A program made the position numbers and the translations under genes. From the NCBI GenBank assembly GCA_903813345.2, contig CAIIXF020000005.1, positions 42,075,394 to 42,139,393 of the forward strand: 64,000 nucleotides of DNA, given 5' to 3'. The stretch comes from Owenia fusiformis. Taxonomy: Eukaryota; Annelida; Polychaeta; Sabellida; Oweniidae. Under the pieces are notes generated by a model. The model had not been told where the DNA came from. It searched no databases and saw nothing but the letters and a program-made list of their open reading frames with translations. Positions 39,328-49,989 of the stretch are shown piece after piece (the first letter of the stretch is position 1; each line of letters starts with the position of its first letter).

Positions 39328-39790
39328 TGTAACGACTCTTGGGCACGCTTGGGGAGCTGTAGTGTACCGAGCCAGATACTAGACTCGAAAGAGAATGTGC
39401 TAAATTCAATGCCACGTACGGGAATCGAACCTTCCGCTCTCAGAGTCAGACGCTATACGCCTGAGCCATAAAGGCTAGCCACTACAGCTGAGACTGTAGT
39501 AGCGACTTGCTATCGAAGGTCATCACACCATCCCCCCTAGAAGACAACGTCCCGTCGTAACTGATTCACAAGGGCAATCCCACTTCTGACACCAATGTAA
39601 CGACCCTTGGGCACCTTGTAGTGTACCGAGCCAGATACTAGACTCGAAAGAGAATGTGCTAAATTCAATGCGTACGGGAATCGAACCCAGGACCTTCCGC
39701 TCCCATAGTCAGACGCTCTACCCCTGAGCCATAAAGGCTAGCCACTACAGCTGAGACGGAAGTAGCGACTTGCTATCGAAGGTCATTACA
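39328..39790 (-). mobile_element. TRIM: miniature LTR retrotransposon with tRNA-like LTRs
   Basis: On the - strand the 5' LTR is 39790-39596 and the 3' LTR 39527-39328. They are about 195-200 bp, start TGT, end ACA and are about 90% identical. Directly after the 5' LTR comes TTGGTGTCAGAAGTGGGAT, a primer-binding site complementary to the 3' end of a tRNA-Leu-type molecule. Directly before the 3' LTR is the polypurine tract AGGGGGGATGG. The internal region is only 68 bp. TAAC is duplicated at both flanks (39324-39327, 39791-39794). It encodes nothing, so a Ty3/Gypsy-like partner would have to supply the enzymes in trans. Confidence 0.88.
39655..39741 (-). other. tRNA-like Pol III segment inside the TRIM 5' LTR
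   Basis: The - strand reads TTTATGGCTCAGGGGTAGAG (A box and D arm) and then GGGTTCGATTCCCG (B box and T arm). The anticodon stem does not close well, so this is tRNA-like and not a tRNA gene. The same segment occurs in the other LTR (about 39405-39475), where a short deletion damages the T arm. Confidence 0.7.
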
Positions 39791-41182
39791 TAACCTACAT
39801 ACGATCACACAAAGCCAATTGAGCATTGGAAACCACCTAATATGTTCTACTCAAGCCATAATAATGTATTTTGAATTTGCGGTAACGTGAAAAATTGATG
39901 GACGGTTGCGCGAACCTGATTCAAATATGAAACCCGGATTCATTGTCATTAATGCTATCTTTTACACTTTCATTGGATTCATAAATAAAGCAACCGACAG
40001 TTTTTTCATTGCCCTATAGAGCCTGATACAAGAGCGTCTCTTGCGAGTCTTGAAAACAAATATAGGAAATTCAATATTCTATTTCTTACCCATTATAACA
40101 ATAACATGGAAAGAGGCTATCATATCTAGCAACCTTGACTTGACAGATGTACAGGCACGTAACCGTCCGCTAAATATCTTATGTACAACTAATACAATAC
40201 GTTATCGTCCATAGAATTCGATAGAAGTCATACGTAGTCGTCTAACGACATTGCGTTTGAAACCTTATTATTTACGATATTCACCACGTTCCTGTTCTGG
40301 ATTTGTCATTTTATGCCTTGTTTATACACAGTTTACTTACAGTTAATATTTTGAGTGGCTCTGAGGCACATGTACTGAGAAAACACGAGAATGGACCAAA
40401 AATTATGAACTTGGATATCTCAGTCGGTAGGTTTACAGCTTTTATTCTGTTTCTTGTAGACCACCTGGCAGCTTTGACCCAGTCTTTATAACCATTCATA
40501 TATACGTCACCGAATGGAACTAGTTTAAAAGGAAATCTTATCTGTGAATATTGCCTACAGGCGAGAAATAAGACATGCTGCCTTTCCAATCCGCCATTTT
40601 TTGTTACCGTTACCGCAAAATTTTGCAAATTGCCTTGACGTAACCGTCATGCTATAACACCGTGTATACATTCATTAAAGTATTTAATTTTGGTCAAATA
40701 AATCACTGTATTGCCACTGGAAACCAGCTATTCATTTCGTACACATTTGAAACCACACGTTTTACACAAAACATTGCATTTATAGACAATAGCTGAACGG
40801 TTTCAAACACAATATATAGTAATAACTAGATATCAAGATTGCGAACAATCTAATGGAGGCCCCGTAGGCGTTTTTGAACTTTTGAAGGTCAGCCAACGGT
40901 CAATTCTCAAAAACAAGGTATATATGAACTCCAGGCTTAAAAAAGGTTAAGGCAATTTGAAGCAAGTTGAAATTCGACCTTGAAAATGACCTTTTTTCAC
41001 TTTTGAGTTCTAATATCTCCAAACTGGTGCAAATTTTGAACAGATAATCAATAGCTAATATGTATAGAACCTTTAGAGGAAGATATATCCTGACTCGCAT
41101 AAAAAATTATTGATTTGAAGTCACCAATTTTAAGAAACTTAGAAAACACAGTTTGTGATTTAGTTTGATGACCTTGACCTTT

Positions 41183-44100
41183 AAGTTTAAGTTTAAGTTT
41201 ATTCCAATTTTTTAACATGTTACATATAGTATTCATATACAATCTGACGCAAAGCGTATATTGTAGTTCAAGGATCAAAAGTCAATATTTGTAAATACAA
41301 TTATTTTAATGAAGTGCAGGAATGCAGGAAAAGTGAGATGGTAGAGTGCTAGAGTTACATATAAATTAATAAGTTGATATAATATAATGTTTAATTGCTG
41401 CCTTGAATTTAACTGTACTGACACTGTGCTTAATTTCATTAGGTAGTTTATTATAATATGATGGTCCAATATATTTAAGTGAGTCCCACCCAAACTTAAT
41501 GTGGTATTTAGGTTGGACTAAAAGGTGTTTAGATCTTGTGTCATGGCCATGTTGGGAAATTTTAAAATAGTCTTTAAAAATGTATACAGGAAAGCCAGAT
41601 GGTATGTTTAAGCATCTATATACAAATGTAGCAACATTTAAATGATAAATATCAAAAATTGTCAATATGTTTTCTCTTTTGAATAAAGGGGCAGTGTGCT
41701 CTCTAAAATGTGAATTTGTAATTAATCTAATACATTTCTTTTGAATAAGATGTATTGGTGTAAGTATGTTCTTTTTTACATGACCCCAAATAATATTGCA
41801 ATAGTTAATTTGAGAAAGGATTAATGAATGATATACTTTAAGCTTAGAGTCATGATCAAGGATGTCTCTTACTTTATAGAGAATGCCTGTTATTCTTGAT
41901 ATCTTATTAGTAATATGCTGCATATGCTTTTTCCAATTTAACTTTTCGTCAATAAATACTCCAAGAAAATTAACACTACTTTCTCTTTTTATTGGCACAT
42001 TGTCAATATGTATATTTATGTCATGGATTAAATTTCTACCAGGAGTAAAAATTATGAAATTAGTTTTATCTAAGTTAAGAGATAGTTTGTTAGCTTTAAA
42101 CCATTGATTAATTGTTTGCAGTTCTTTGTTTAATAGTCTAACTAGTTCATCCATATTACGATTAGATATAAGTAAATTAGTATCATCTGCATATAATACA
42201 AATTTGATAAGATTTGAGGTTGAAGTAATATCATTAATATACATTAAAAACAAAGTCGGTCCAAGTATAGATCCTTGAGGTACACCACATTTGATAATAT
42301 CTTGATTTGAATAAGTGTTATTGTAGCAAGTGATCTGTTTTCTGTTTTCTAAGTAGGAAGTGAACCAATTTTTTACATTTCCCCTTAACCCATAAAAATC
42401 AATTTTTTCAAGTAGAATTTTGTGATCAACAGTGTCAAATGCCTTAGATAAGTCAAGAAACAGTCCTATGTTAAAGTTATTATCATCGAGAGATGTTCTG
42501 AGGTTTTCAAGAAAAGTTAAAATTGCCATATAAGTTGATTTGTTTGGTAAAAAACCAAACTGACTTGAGCTAAGTATTTTCTGTTTTATAATGAAATCTA
42601 TAAGTCTTTTATGCATGAGTTTCTCTAGCACTTTTGAAAAGATGCTAAGAAGAGAAATAGGCCTGTAGTTAGAGAATAAACTAGGTTTTCCTTTTTTGAA
42701 AATTGGTGTAATTTTAGCTGTTTTAAGAATATCTGGGAAAATGCCATTTACAAAAGATAAGTTACACAGGTGACTAAGAAGTGGAGCTAATATATGTTTT
42801 AAAGCACAGGCCTTAAACCCATCTATTCCCGGAGCCCCATCCTTAAGGTTAGAAATTATCAAGGACATTTCATCTGGAGTTAGAGGGTTTAAAAACATTG
42901 AGGTAAGAATGCGATTATTTTTCTTAAGGAACTCATTATGTGAAGTACTACAGGAGATTTTACTTGCAAGCCTAGGACCGATATTTGTAAAATATTTATT
43001 AAAATTTTCAGCAATTGATTGATTGTCTCTATAAAAAACGCCATCATTTTCAAAGAAATCAGTAGAAGAAGCTTTGGTATTTTTTCTTTTTAATATTGAA
43101 TCAATGACCTTCCACGTATGCTTTAAATTACCCCTGGCATCATCAATTTGTTGATTAAAATGGGTCTTTTCCGAATTGCGTATCACTGTAGTAAGTGTGT
43201 TTTTATAAGTTTTATACCTTGTTTTATTTTCTTCTGAAGGATTTTTTAAGAAGGCCTTGTATAATGTACCTTTATGCTTAACAGAAGTAAGGATAGCTGG
43301 GGTTAACCATGGTTTATCAGTATTAATTATACATTTTGTTTTAAGTGTTTTAAGTGGAAAAGTGTCATTATATATTCCTTTGAAAATTCCAAAGAAATGC
43401 TCAAAAGCAGAATTAGTATCCTCAATTGAACAAGTGTTTGACCAATCAATTAAAGCCATCTTATTTTTAAAAATGTTCAAATTATCAGAATTTATGACTC
43501 TATAAGTATTGGTTTTTTGAACAAGTATGTGCAATTGCTTATTTGTAGTAAAAAAGATTGGAAAATGGTCAGAGATATCAGAAATAATGATTCCAGATTG
43601 TTTAATGTTGTCAATTTTGTTGGTGAATATATTGTCAATTAAAGTCGCTGATGTAGATGTGACTCTAGTTGGTTTAAAAATAAGTGGATTAAGACCATGT
43701 GTTGTTATTATGTTTAGAAAACGTTCAGATTGAGTATGATTTTCCAATTTTAAAAGATCAATGTTAAAGTCTCCCATTAAATAAACATCTTTGTTCTCAC
43801 TGGTTAAGTTGGTCATAAAAACTTCAAGAGAGTTATTAAAATCAATCATGTTAATATTTGGAGGTTTATAGCATACTGAGACGATGATATTTCTAGCATT
43901 ATCCTGTGGTAATTCAACTGACAAAATATCACAGTTTGGCATAATAAATGATAAATCAGGTCTCTCAATATACATAGAAGAAGCAGAAACATATAAAGCC
44001 ACGCCCCCTCCTCGAACTTCTCTTGATTTAAAAAGGCCAGTATATCCATTAATTGGATAGAAAGTTTCATCTTGCTTAGAGAGCCAAGTTTCACTTAATG

Positions 44101-44856
44101 CAATAATTTTGAATTTATGTGACATGAGGGCTAATAAATTATCTAACTTCCAGTTATTTTTTTTCATACTTCTCATGTTAAGATGGATACAAGAGAGATT
44201 GGGATCATTTGGCGTGTCGGAATTAATATTTTCCAGTGTCTTATAATTACAGTGCTCAACTAATGATGACACGTTATCATTGGTAGGAATATTATTGAAC
44301 TTGTCTTCTTCTTGGGGATCAAAAAGCTTATTTTCAAAGTCATAAGTTGTCACATCACCAGGAACTGTATCATAGAATAACACAGGGTTAACTGTAAAAA
44401 ATGGCAGCTGATTAAGCAAATATTCATCATCCATTGTCAAAATATTCAAAATATATATTATGAGACTCTGCAGAACTCTTACCTAAACACTCCTGCTTGT
44501 AAAATATGCTCATATTAAAGTTTCAAGATCAGTTGGCTAGGACATTTTAATAAAGATGTCGTACCATTACAAAAAACGAAACAAAAAGTAAATCTCTAGG
44601 GGAATCCCCTTATACAGAATCATGAATTTGCTATGTACATGTTCTGCTGTACTTTGACTTGTGAAACTTCATAGAGAAAGTATTTCACTGAGAAAAGGAA
44701 AACAGTCAAATAAAAATCCATTTGCAAACAAGCAATGCATTCAAGAGTTATCTGAAAGCAATGAATATTATGATACTAATTTGCGGGTGCAGATTAACCT
44801 GCATTAGTCATTCACTGAAAAGTTCATGCATCACTTATAAACAACTGGACAAGTAT
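41183..44856 (-). mobile_element. Near-complete LINE insertion (CR1/Jockey-group-like)
   Basis: A 1027-codon ORF, about 400 bp of 5' sequence and a short 3' UTR end in a hexamer-type tail (AAACTTAAACTTAAACTTAA, - strand). The flanks GATGACCTTGACC and TTTGACCTTGCAAATTTT join to reproduce the uninterrupted repeat at about 45265-45300, which acts as an empty-site reference. No ORF1 is seen; either this lineage lacks it or the 5' end is truncated. Confidence 0.82.
41366..44449 (-). CDS. LINE endonuclease-reverse transcriptase, intact ORF
   Basis: The 1027 residues carry an APE-type endonuclease at about 85-300: CIHLNMRS with the active-site Asn, ALSETWLS with Glu, LMGDFNID with Asp/Asn, and ISDHFPIF with the catalytic Asp-His. 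A reverse transcriptase follows at about 575-840: FKKGKPSLFSNYRPISLLS, FLDLSKAFDTVDHKILLEK, GVPQGSILGPTLFLMYINDI and FVLYADDTNLL, whose YADD holds the catalytic pair. The C-terminal part (QKKCIRLITNSHFREHTAPL) is typical of CR1/Jockey-group elements. There is no RNase H. No stop or frameshift interrupts it, and all key residues are present. It would nick target DNA and prime cDNA synthesis there. Intactness suggests a recent insertion. The exact clade was not determined. Confidence 0.95.
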   Translation of the reverse strand: MNILTMDDEYLLNQLPFFTVNPVLFYDTVPGDVTTYDFENKLFDPQEEDKFNNIPTNDNVSSLVEHCNYKTLENINSDTPNDPNLSCIHLNMRSMKKNNWKLDNLLALMSHKFKIIALSETWLSKQDETFYPINGYTGLFKSREVRGGGVALYVSASSMYIERPDLSFIMPNCDILSVELPQDNARNIIVSVCYKPPNINMIDFNNSLEVFMTNLTSENKDVYLMGDFNIDLLKLENHTQSERFLNIITTHGLNPLIFKPTRVTSTSATLIDNIFTNKIDNIKQSGIIISDISDHFPIFFTTNKQLHILVQKTNTYRVINSDNLNIFKNKMALIDWSNTCSIEDTNSAFEHFFGIFKGIYNDTFPLKTLKTKCIINTDKPWLTPAILTSVKHKGTLYKAFLKNPSEENKTRYKTYKNTLTTVIRNSEKTHFNQQIDDARGNLKHTWKVIDSILKRKNTKASSTDFFENDGVFYRDNQSIAENFNKYFTNIGPRLASKISCSTSHNEFLKKNNRILTSMFLNPLTPDEMSLIISNLKDGAPGIDGFKACALKHILAPLLSHLCNLSFVNGIFPDILKTAKITPIFKKGKPSLFSNYRPISLLSIFSKVLEKLMHKRLIDFIIKQKILSSSQFGFLPNKSTYMAILTFLENLRTSLDDNNFNIGLFLDLSKAFDTVDHKILLEKIDFYGLRGNVKNWFTSYLENRKQITCYNNTYSNQDIIKCGVPQGSILGPTLFLMYINDITSTSNLIKFVLYADDTNLLISNRNMDELVRLLNKELQTINQWFKANKLSLNLDKTNFIIFTPGRNLIHDINIHIDNVPIKRESSVNFLGVFIDEKLNWKKHMQHITNKISRITGILYKVRDILDHDSKLKVYHSLILSQINYCNIIWGHVKKNILTPIHLIQKKCIRLITNSHFREHTAPLFKRENILTIFDIYHLNVATFVYRCLNIPSGFPVYIFKDYFKISQHGHDTRSKHLLVQPKYHIKFGWDSLKYIGPSYYNKLPNEIKHSVSTVKFKAAIKHYIISTY

Positions 44857-45513
44857 TTGACCTTGCAAATTTTACCTTTTTAGACCCCAGTGGGTCTTTT
44901 GTGATCAAATATACCTAAATTTGAATCCAGAAAATCAATTTCAAAAATCAACTTTTGTGACCTTTTGAAGGTCAACCAAAGGTCACAGGTCAAAAGTAAG
45001 GTCAGATTTGAGTTTCTGAGAAGTTGTAGATGATTTTTAAAAAAAGATCTGGTCATTTTGAAGCAAGTTGAAAAGTTTCGAAATTTGACCTTTTTCAGTT
45101 TTTGTGTTATAATATCTCAAAACTAGTGCACAATTTTAATAAATAGTCAATTGCCAATATATGTAGAACCTTTAGCGAAATATATATCCTGACTTTCATG
45201 AAAAAATATTAATTTGTAGTCACCAATTTTGAGAAACTTAGAAAACACAGTTTGTGATTTAGTTTGATGACCTTGACCCTTTGACCTTGCAAATTTTACA
45301 TTTTTAGACCTCAGTGTTTTTTTGTGATCAAATGTACCAAGTTGAATCCAGAAAATCAATTTGAAAAATCAACTTTTTTTTACCTTTCCAAGGTCACTGA
45401 AGGTCAACCAACCCTGTCAGGGGGCGTCCTATTAAGAATATTTAGTGGTGCAGACACACTTTATAAAAGATGTAACTGCATTGATTGAGATATTTGTGGA
45501 CTGGAGGATAATA

Positions 45514-45795
45514 TATGAAAATACAGCCATGCACAGTTGTCAATATACTGTACACGATAATATATGAAAATACAGTCATGCACAGTTGTCAATATACTGT
45601 ATACGATATGAAAATACAGCCATGCACAGTTGTCAATATACTGTACACGATAATATATGAAAATGCAGCCATGCACAGTTGTCAATATACTGTATACGAT
45701 ATGAAAATACAGCCATGCACAGTTGTCAATATACTGTACACGATAATATATGAAAATACAGCCATGCACAGTTGTCAATATACTGTACACGCAGA
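45514..45795 (+). repeat. 49/43-bp minisatellite, six copies
   Basis: The unit ATGAAAATACAGCCATGCAC, AGTTGTCAATATACTGTA and a variable joint is repeated six times. Long units contain CGATAATATATG and short ones CGATATG, so two length classes alternate. Open frames on both strands are artefacts of the array. Confidence 0.95.
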
Positions 45796-46011
45796 TAAAG
45801 ATATAGATTATTTTTTCCAAACCCTGACTTGACCACTGAAATCTCACTTTCACTTTCAAAGTAAAGTTCACTTTCAGGTTTCGAATAGCTTCAAGATCCC
45901 TAATAAAAATAGAAAGAAAAGTAGTCATTAGAGGTGAAAAGTGCAAATCTCTTGAATCTCATGAAAAATGAGATTTCAAAGCAATTTAGAAACTTCTCTA
46001 TTGGTTATATA

Positions 46012-46134
46012 CAGGGTGGTCCAAAAAAGAAATGGGACACTCATATTTCAAAAATATATAATATGACATGTTTTCATCAAGAAAATCAATATTTACTTTT
46101 GAAATACGAGTGTCCCATTTTTTGGACCACCCTG
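46012..46134. mobile_element. Tiny mariner MITE, 123 bp, TA target site
   Basis: CAGGGTGGTCCAAAAAAGAA and, inverted, CAGGGTGGTCCAAAAAATGG form inverted ends of about 45 bp inside TATA flanks. The whole element is nearly a hairpin. The related solo end is at 32280-32312. Confidence 0.9.
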
Positions 46135-46392
46135 TATATATCCAAGGTTATTTCATTTTATGGATTTCGAAGATTTTTATCTGTGGCAAACTAGTTGATA
46201 GACACTGCATATCCATTGAAATAGCATATTACTATAAAAATCACAATTTCCTTTTCAAATACACAATTGTAAAGATAACATTGGCCCATTCACCTGAATA
46301 TGCCAGTGAAGACAAACAATACTACTTTTGAAAAGTACATGTAATTAGACGCATAATACTCCTATTCGTGATAAGAGTCCAGGTGGTAAACC

Positions 46393-48040
46393 CACCGAAC
46401 GAAGTTCGAGAGGGATATAGGAAAGCCGTCCGTCCGTCCGTTCGTCTGTCCGTCCGTCCGTTCGTCCGTCCGTCCGTCTGTTTGTCCGGGCGATAACTCA
46501 AATACCATTTCACGGATTTGATTCAAATTTTATAGGCTTATGCCTTATGGGTGAAGGACCTTTGCTCGAGAAGGAATTTTCAATATAGCCACTGAATTCA
46601 AAATGGCCGCCATTTTTCGTAAAAAATGTAATCTTTAATAACTCAAATACTAGTTTGCGGATTTGGTTATATATATATTTGGTTATATGCTGATGCCTAG
46701 GGACAAAGGAGTTTCGCACAAAAAGAGATTTTCAAGATGGCCGCTTAATTTCAAAATGGCGGCCATTTTTCGTAAAAATATGTAATCTTTGATAACTCAA
46801 ATACCAGTGAACGGATTTGGTTCCAATTTTAAATGATGATAGTTAGGGACACAGTTGCTATGTTCGACAAAACATTTTCAAGATGGCCGCTTAATTTCAA
46901 AATGGCGGCAATTTTTCGTAAAAACGTAATCTTTGATAACTCATATACCAGTGAACAGATTTGGTTGAAATTTTATATGATTATGCCTAGGGACACAGTT
47001 GTTCTGTTCAAGACAAGGAGGATTGGCTCCCAGAATCGAAGTCGATATTTTCCAACAATGAAAACGCCGAGATGTCGTTATTTTCTGAAATTATAACCGA
47101 TTATAAATTCAAAATAAACAGTTCAAAAGATTCGAACCAATATCTCGATCATTTCCTGTGAGTTTTGGAATTTTTTGTTAGGAAATAAGACCAAAATTCA
47201 CGATTCAAATGTTGAAGTGAACAAAATGGCGGCTGTTGGAATTCAAATTTTGTAGCACGACATGCCCATATATGGGACAGAATATCGATGTTGCACTCTG
47301 GGAGCCAATCCTCCTTGGTTCAAGAAATAATTTTCAAGATGGCGGCTGAATTTCAAGATGGCGGCCCAAATTCCTTAAAAACGTAATCTTTGATAACTCA
47401 TATACCAGTGAACGGATTTGGTTCAAATTTTATATGCTGATGCCTAGGGACAAAGGAGTTTCGCACAAAAAGAGATTTTCAAGATGGCCGCTTAATTTTA
47501 AAGTGGCGGCCATTTTTCGTAAAAATATGTAATATTTGATAACTCAAATACCAGTGAACGGATTTGGTTCAAATTTTATATGATGATTATTAGGGACACA
47601 GTAGCTATGTTCGACAAAACATTTTCAAGATGGCCGCTTAATTTCAAAATGGCGGCAATTTTTCGTAAAAACGTAATCTTTGATAACTCAAATACCAGTG
47701 AACAGATTTGATTGAAATTTTATATGATTATGCCTAGGGACACAGTACATGTAGCTCTGTTCAATAAATAATTTTCAAGATGGCGGCTGAATTTCAAGAT
47801 GGCGGCCCATATTCGTAAAAAACGTAATCTTTGATAACTCATATACCAGTGAACAGATTTGGTTCAAATTTTATATGATGATGCCTAGTTCACAATGGTA
47901 TAAACTTACTTTGTGCCAAATTTCATGCTTCTATCTCAAAGTGCACAAACATTTCAACATTTACACTAGCTATAATAAGCATAATATGTTTTGTTCGGTG
48001 GGATTTGCTACTCCGTGGAGTTGCTGTTTTTCTAGTTTAC
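46393..48040 (+). repeat. Dispersed CGAACGAAGTTC repeat (copy 2) with internal 130-140-bp tandem units
   Basis: It opens CGAACGAAGTTCGAGAGGGA and a CCGTCCGTCCGTTCG tract. About eight units follow, each with AAGATGGCCGCTTAATTTCA, ATGGCGGCCATTTTTCGTAA and GATAACTCAAATACCAGTGA. It ends at GCTACTCCGTGGAGTTGC. ATGGCGGC-type motifs occur well over ten times. A hAT MITE interrupts it at 47014-47317. Confidence 0.88.
47014..47317. mobile_element. hAT MITE, 304 bp, 8-bp target duplication GTTCAAGA
   Basis: CAAGGAGGATTGGCTCCCAG is exactly inverted at the right end, and GTTCAAGA is duplicated at 47006-47013 and 47318-47325. The 8-bp duplication and CARNG-like start fit hAT. The uninterrupted repeat units beside it show the pre-insertion sequence. 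There is no coding capacity. Confidence 0.93.
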
Positions 48041-49790
48041 ATAAATATCTCCCGCGATGCATCGCTTTGGAAGGGACAAATGTTCATTGGCCCGCAGAAC
48101 GAGTCGATTACTCTGAACGTTTCTCAGCTTCTGATCTTCAACATGATCAGCCCTCAAGCATAGTTACATGATCCAATATATTCAATAATCAGAAAGATAA
48201 TCAGAGATTCAAAGTACATTATTCATATTTTTCGATCTTCGATGGCGTCTGAGGCTGGAAATCAGCGACGTCACTGGAATTGAACGATATTTTCAACTAC
48301 AGATTTCTTCGGATTCGGGGATCATAGTTCAAAAAGCCTTGTTATATATCTTAATTACACACATACCTATCGTTTGTGCAAATGCAACTCTGCATAAATG
48401 TTCAATAGAGTCGCAGTGCGGCATTGAAAATAGCACCCCTGTGTAATCCAATGGTAAAGAACCCGGATGTACACGAAGTTGTGCCATACACGAGAGCTCT
48501 TCAAAAGGGGAGGAAACTAAACTGAACTAAACTAAACGTTATCGCGTATTTGGAGTATTGGAAGATAATGTATTTGGCATCATTGCGTGATGAACTCTAA
48601 AAATTGAAAATTACGTTTTTTGTGGCCAATTTCAATTTCGCAGAGCACGATAAGATGTCTCAATTAGCTTCATTTGTAAAAATTAAGGCATTTTTTAAAC
48701 CAAATGTAGTTTGTTTGGTTTCTCGAACCAATCTCTCACAGTATTGCCCCTGGGATCTAGGACGCTTTTTGAATGAAAATCAATACTGGTATATCTTTAA
48801 TAGTAATTCTCTTGTGTTTTATTCAGTTGTTATATAAGCCCAAGGCTTACTACTGGGGATTAAGTAGAATATGTTGTATACATGAATACATGGCATACAG
48901 TTTACAATAACAAATATGTGAATTCTGTCATTCATCTCATAGCAGCATAGCAAGTGGACAGAATCCGTTCCTTCTGGAAAGAAAAAGAAGATACAGTTTG
49001 GAACAAAAATAATTACTCATGGATTTGCTGAAGTGAGGATTTTAAAAATAAGAGAATTTTCAAGAGGTCATACATCAGTGGATGACAGAATACAAAATGT
49101 AAAGTATACAAATTTTAAGGAATATGACGTATCTAGACAATATTTGAGACTATAGGACTTTCAAAACAACATGGTTTGGATATGTTGATAGAAAATCCAC
49201 CTGTCTTTTATTTTGTTCCTCTGAGTGCTACAATTAAATTGTAAGCCGAACAACACCCAGACGGCTACGATTAAATGATCAATTCGGTTTTATATTAATT
49301 CACACTTCGTTTAATAATCCAGCTACCGGATAATCACAAAACCAATTCCGGCGATATAGAGCCAATCGCAGGAGCGTTGTATATTCACTATATATCTTGG
49401 CACATTTGTACAAGAAGTGCTTTAGAAACAAGTAACATAGCTTTGTCTAAGTATCCAGTATACAACAACCAAAGAGGTCAACAGAAAACGTTATGGAATA
49501 TTCTGCGTTTGAGTGTGATCATTAACACTAAGGATTCATTAACTTGTCTAACTGGATGAAAAGTACTAATTCGAGCATTAGGAAAGATGCACTGCCCAAG
49601 ACACATTCACATCTGTGTAACAATTATAATGGGATACTTGGCCAGATACAATTGCCATGGATACGGCGTGCTGTTTACACAATATGTTTCACATGCTCAA
49701 TGTGAATCGTTTTGCTTAGAGAAGGTAAATATTCTGACTAAATCTTTGTTATTCTATTATTCATCAGAGTTTTGTATATCGGAGTGGCTC
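48041..49790. other. No gene recognised
   Basis: Unique-looking AT-rich sequence with several short ORFs lacking any family signal. I see no repeat structure, splice-site-bounded homologous exon or RNA gene. Confidence 0.5.
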
Positions 49791-49794
49791 CAGG

Positions 49795-49950
49795 ACCGAC
49801 AATTGTCGGTACTGGAGACTGTCCAGGGGTATTTGCTGGGGTACCGACAATTGTCGGCACTCTATCGTCACCTAGTAGTGCCAGATAGAGAACCGACAAT
49901 TGTCGGTACGCAAGTGGCTGCTACGTGTTTTTGCTAGAGAGCCGACAATT
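49795..49950. repeat. Cluster of the 16-bp perfect palindrome ACCGACAATTGTCGGT (left group)
   Basis: Perfect at 49795-49810 and 49892-49907, one mismatch at 49843-49858, and a half-site (GCCGACAATT) at about 49941. Spacing is about 48-49 bp. A second group lies at 51255-51373. Confidence 0.92.
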
Positions 49951-49989
49951 TCATAAATAAATCCACTACTTTTGCTTGTCAAAATAACC

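Larger units (their letters stand above)
39118..40664. mobile_element. Transib-like non-autonomous element, 1547 bp, 5-bp TSD TATAC
   Basis: Terminal inverted repeats CACGGTGTTATAGCATGACG match over 25 of 26 bp. TATAC flanks both ends exactly (39113-39117, 40665-40669). CAC termini with 5-bp duplications are the mark of Transib/ProtoRAG transposons, and CACGGTG differs by one base from the RAG heptamer CACAGTG. No transposase was recognised. It carries a nested TRIM (39328-39790). ATGGCCGCG and ATGGCGGAT lie 67-78 bp inside the two ends, reading inward. The superfamily call is inference. Confidence 0.75.
40835..45415 (-). repeat. GACCTTGACC-rich dispersed/tandem repeat split by a LINE
   Basis: Blocks with GAACTTTTGAAGGTCA, GAAACTTAGAAAACACAG and GATGACCTTGACC occur at 40835-41182 and 44857-45415. 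A related start (CGGAGGCCCTCATAGGC) is at about 26875. The two parts match one array that was interrupted by the LINE. Confidence 0.75.

Noticed and set aside
39405-39741. Two tRNA genes
   Set aside because: A and B boxes are present, but the anticodon arms do not fold and both lie at the same position in the two LTRs of a TRIM.
40311-40628. 105-codon - strand ORF as the transposase of the 39118 element
   Set aside because: No RAG1/Transib motif (acidic triad or zinc-binding pattern) could be seen; it is likely a chance ORF.
46322-46513. ORF with RTDRRTDGRT repeats
   Set aside because: It is the translation of the CCGTCCGTC tract of a dispersed repeat.
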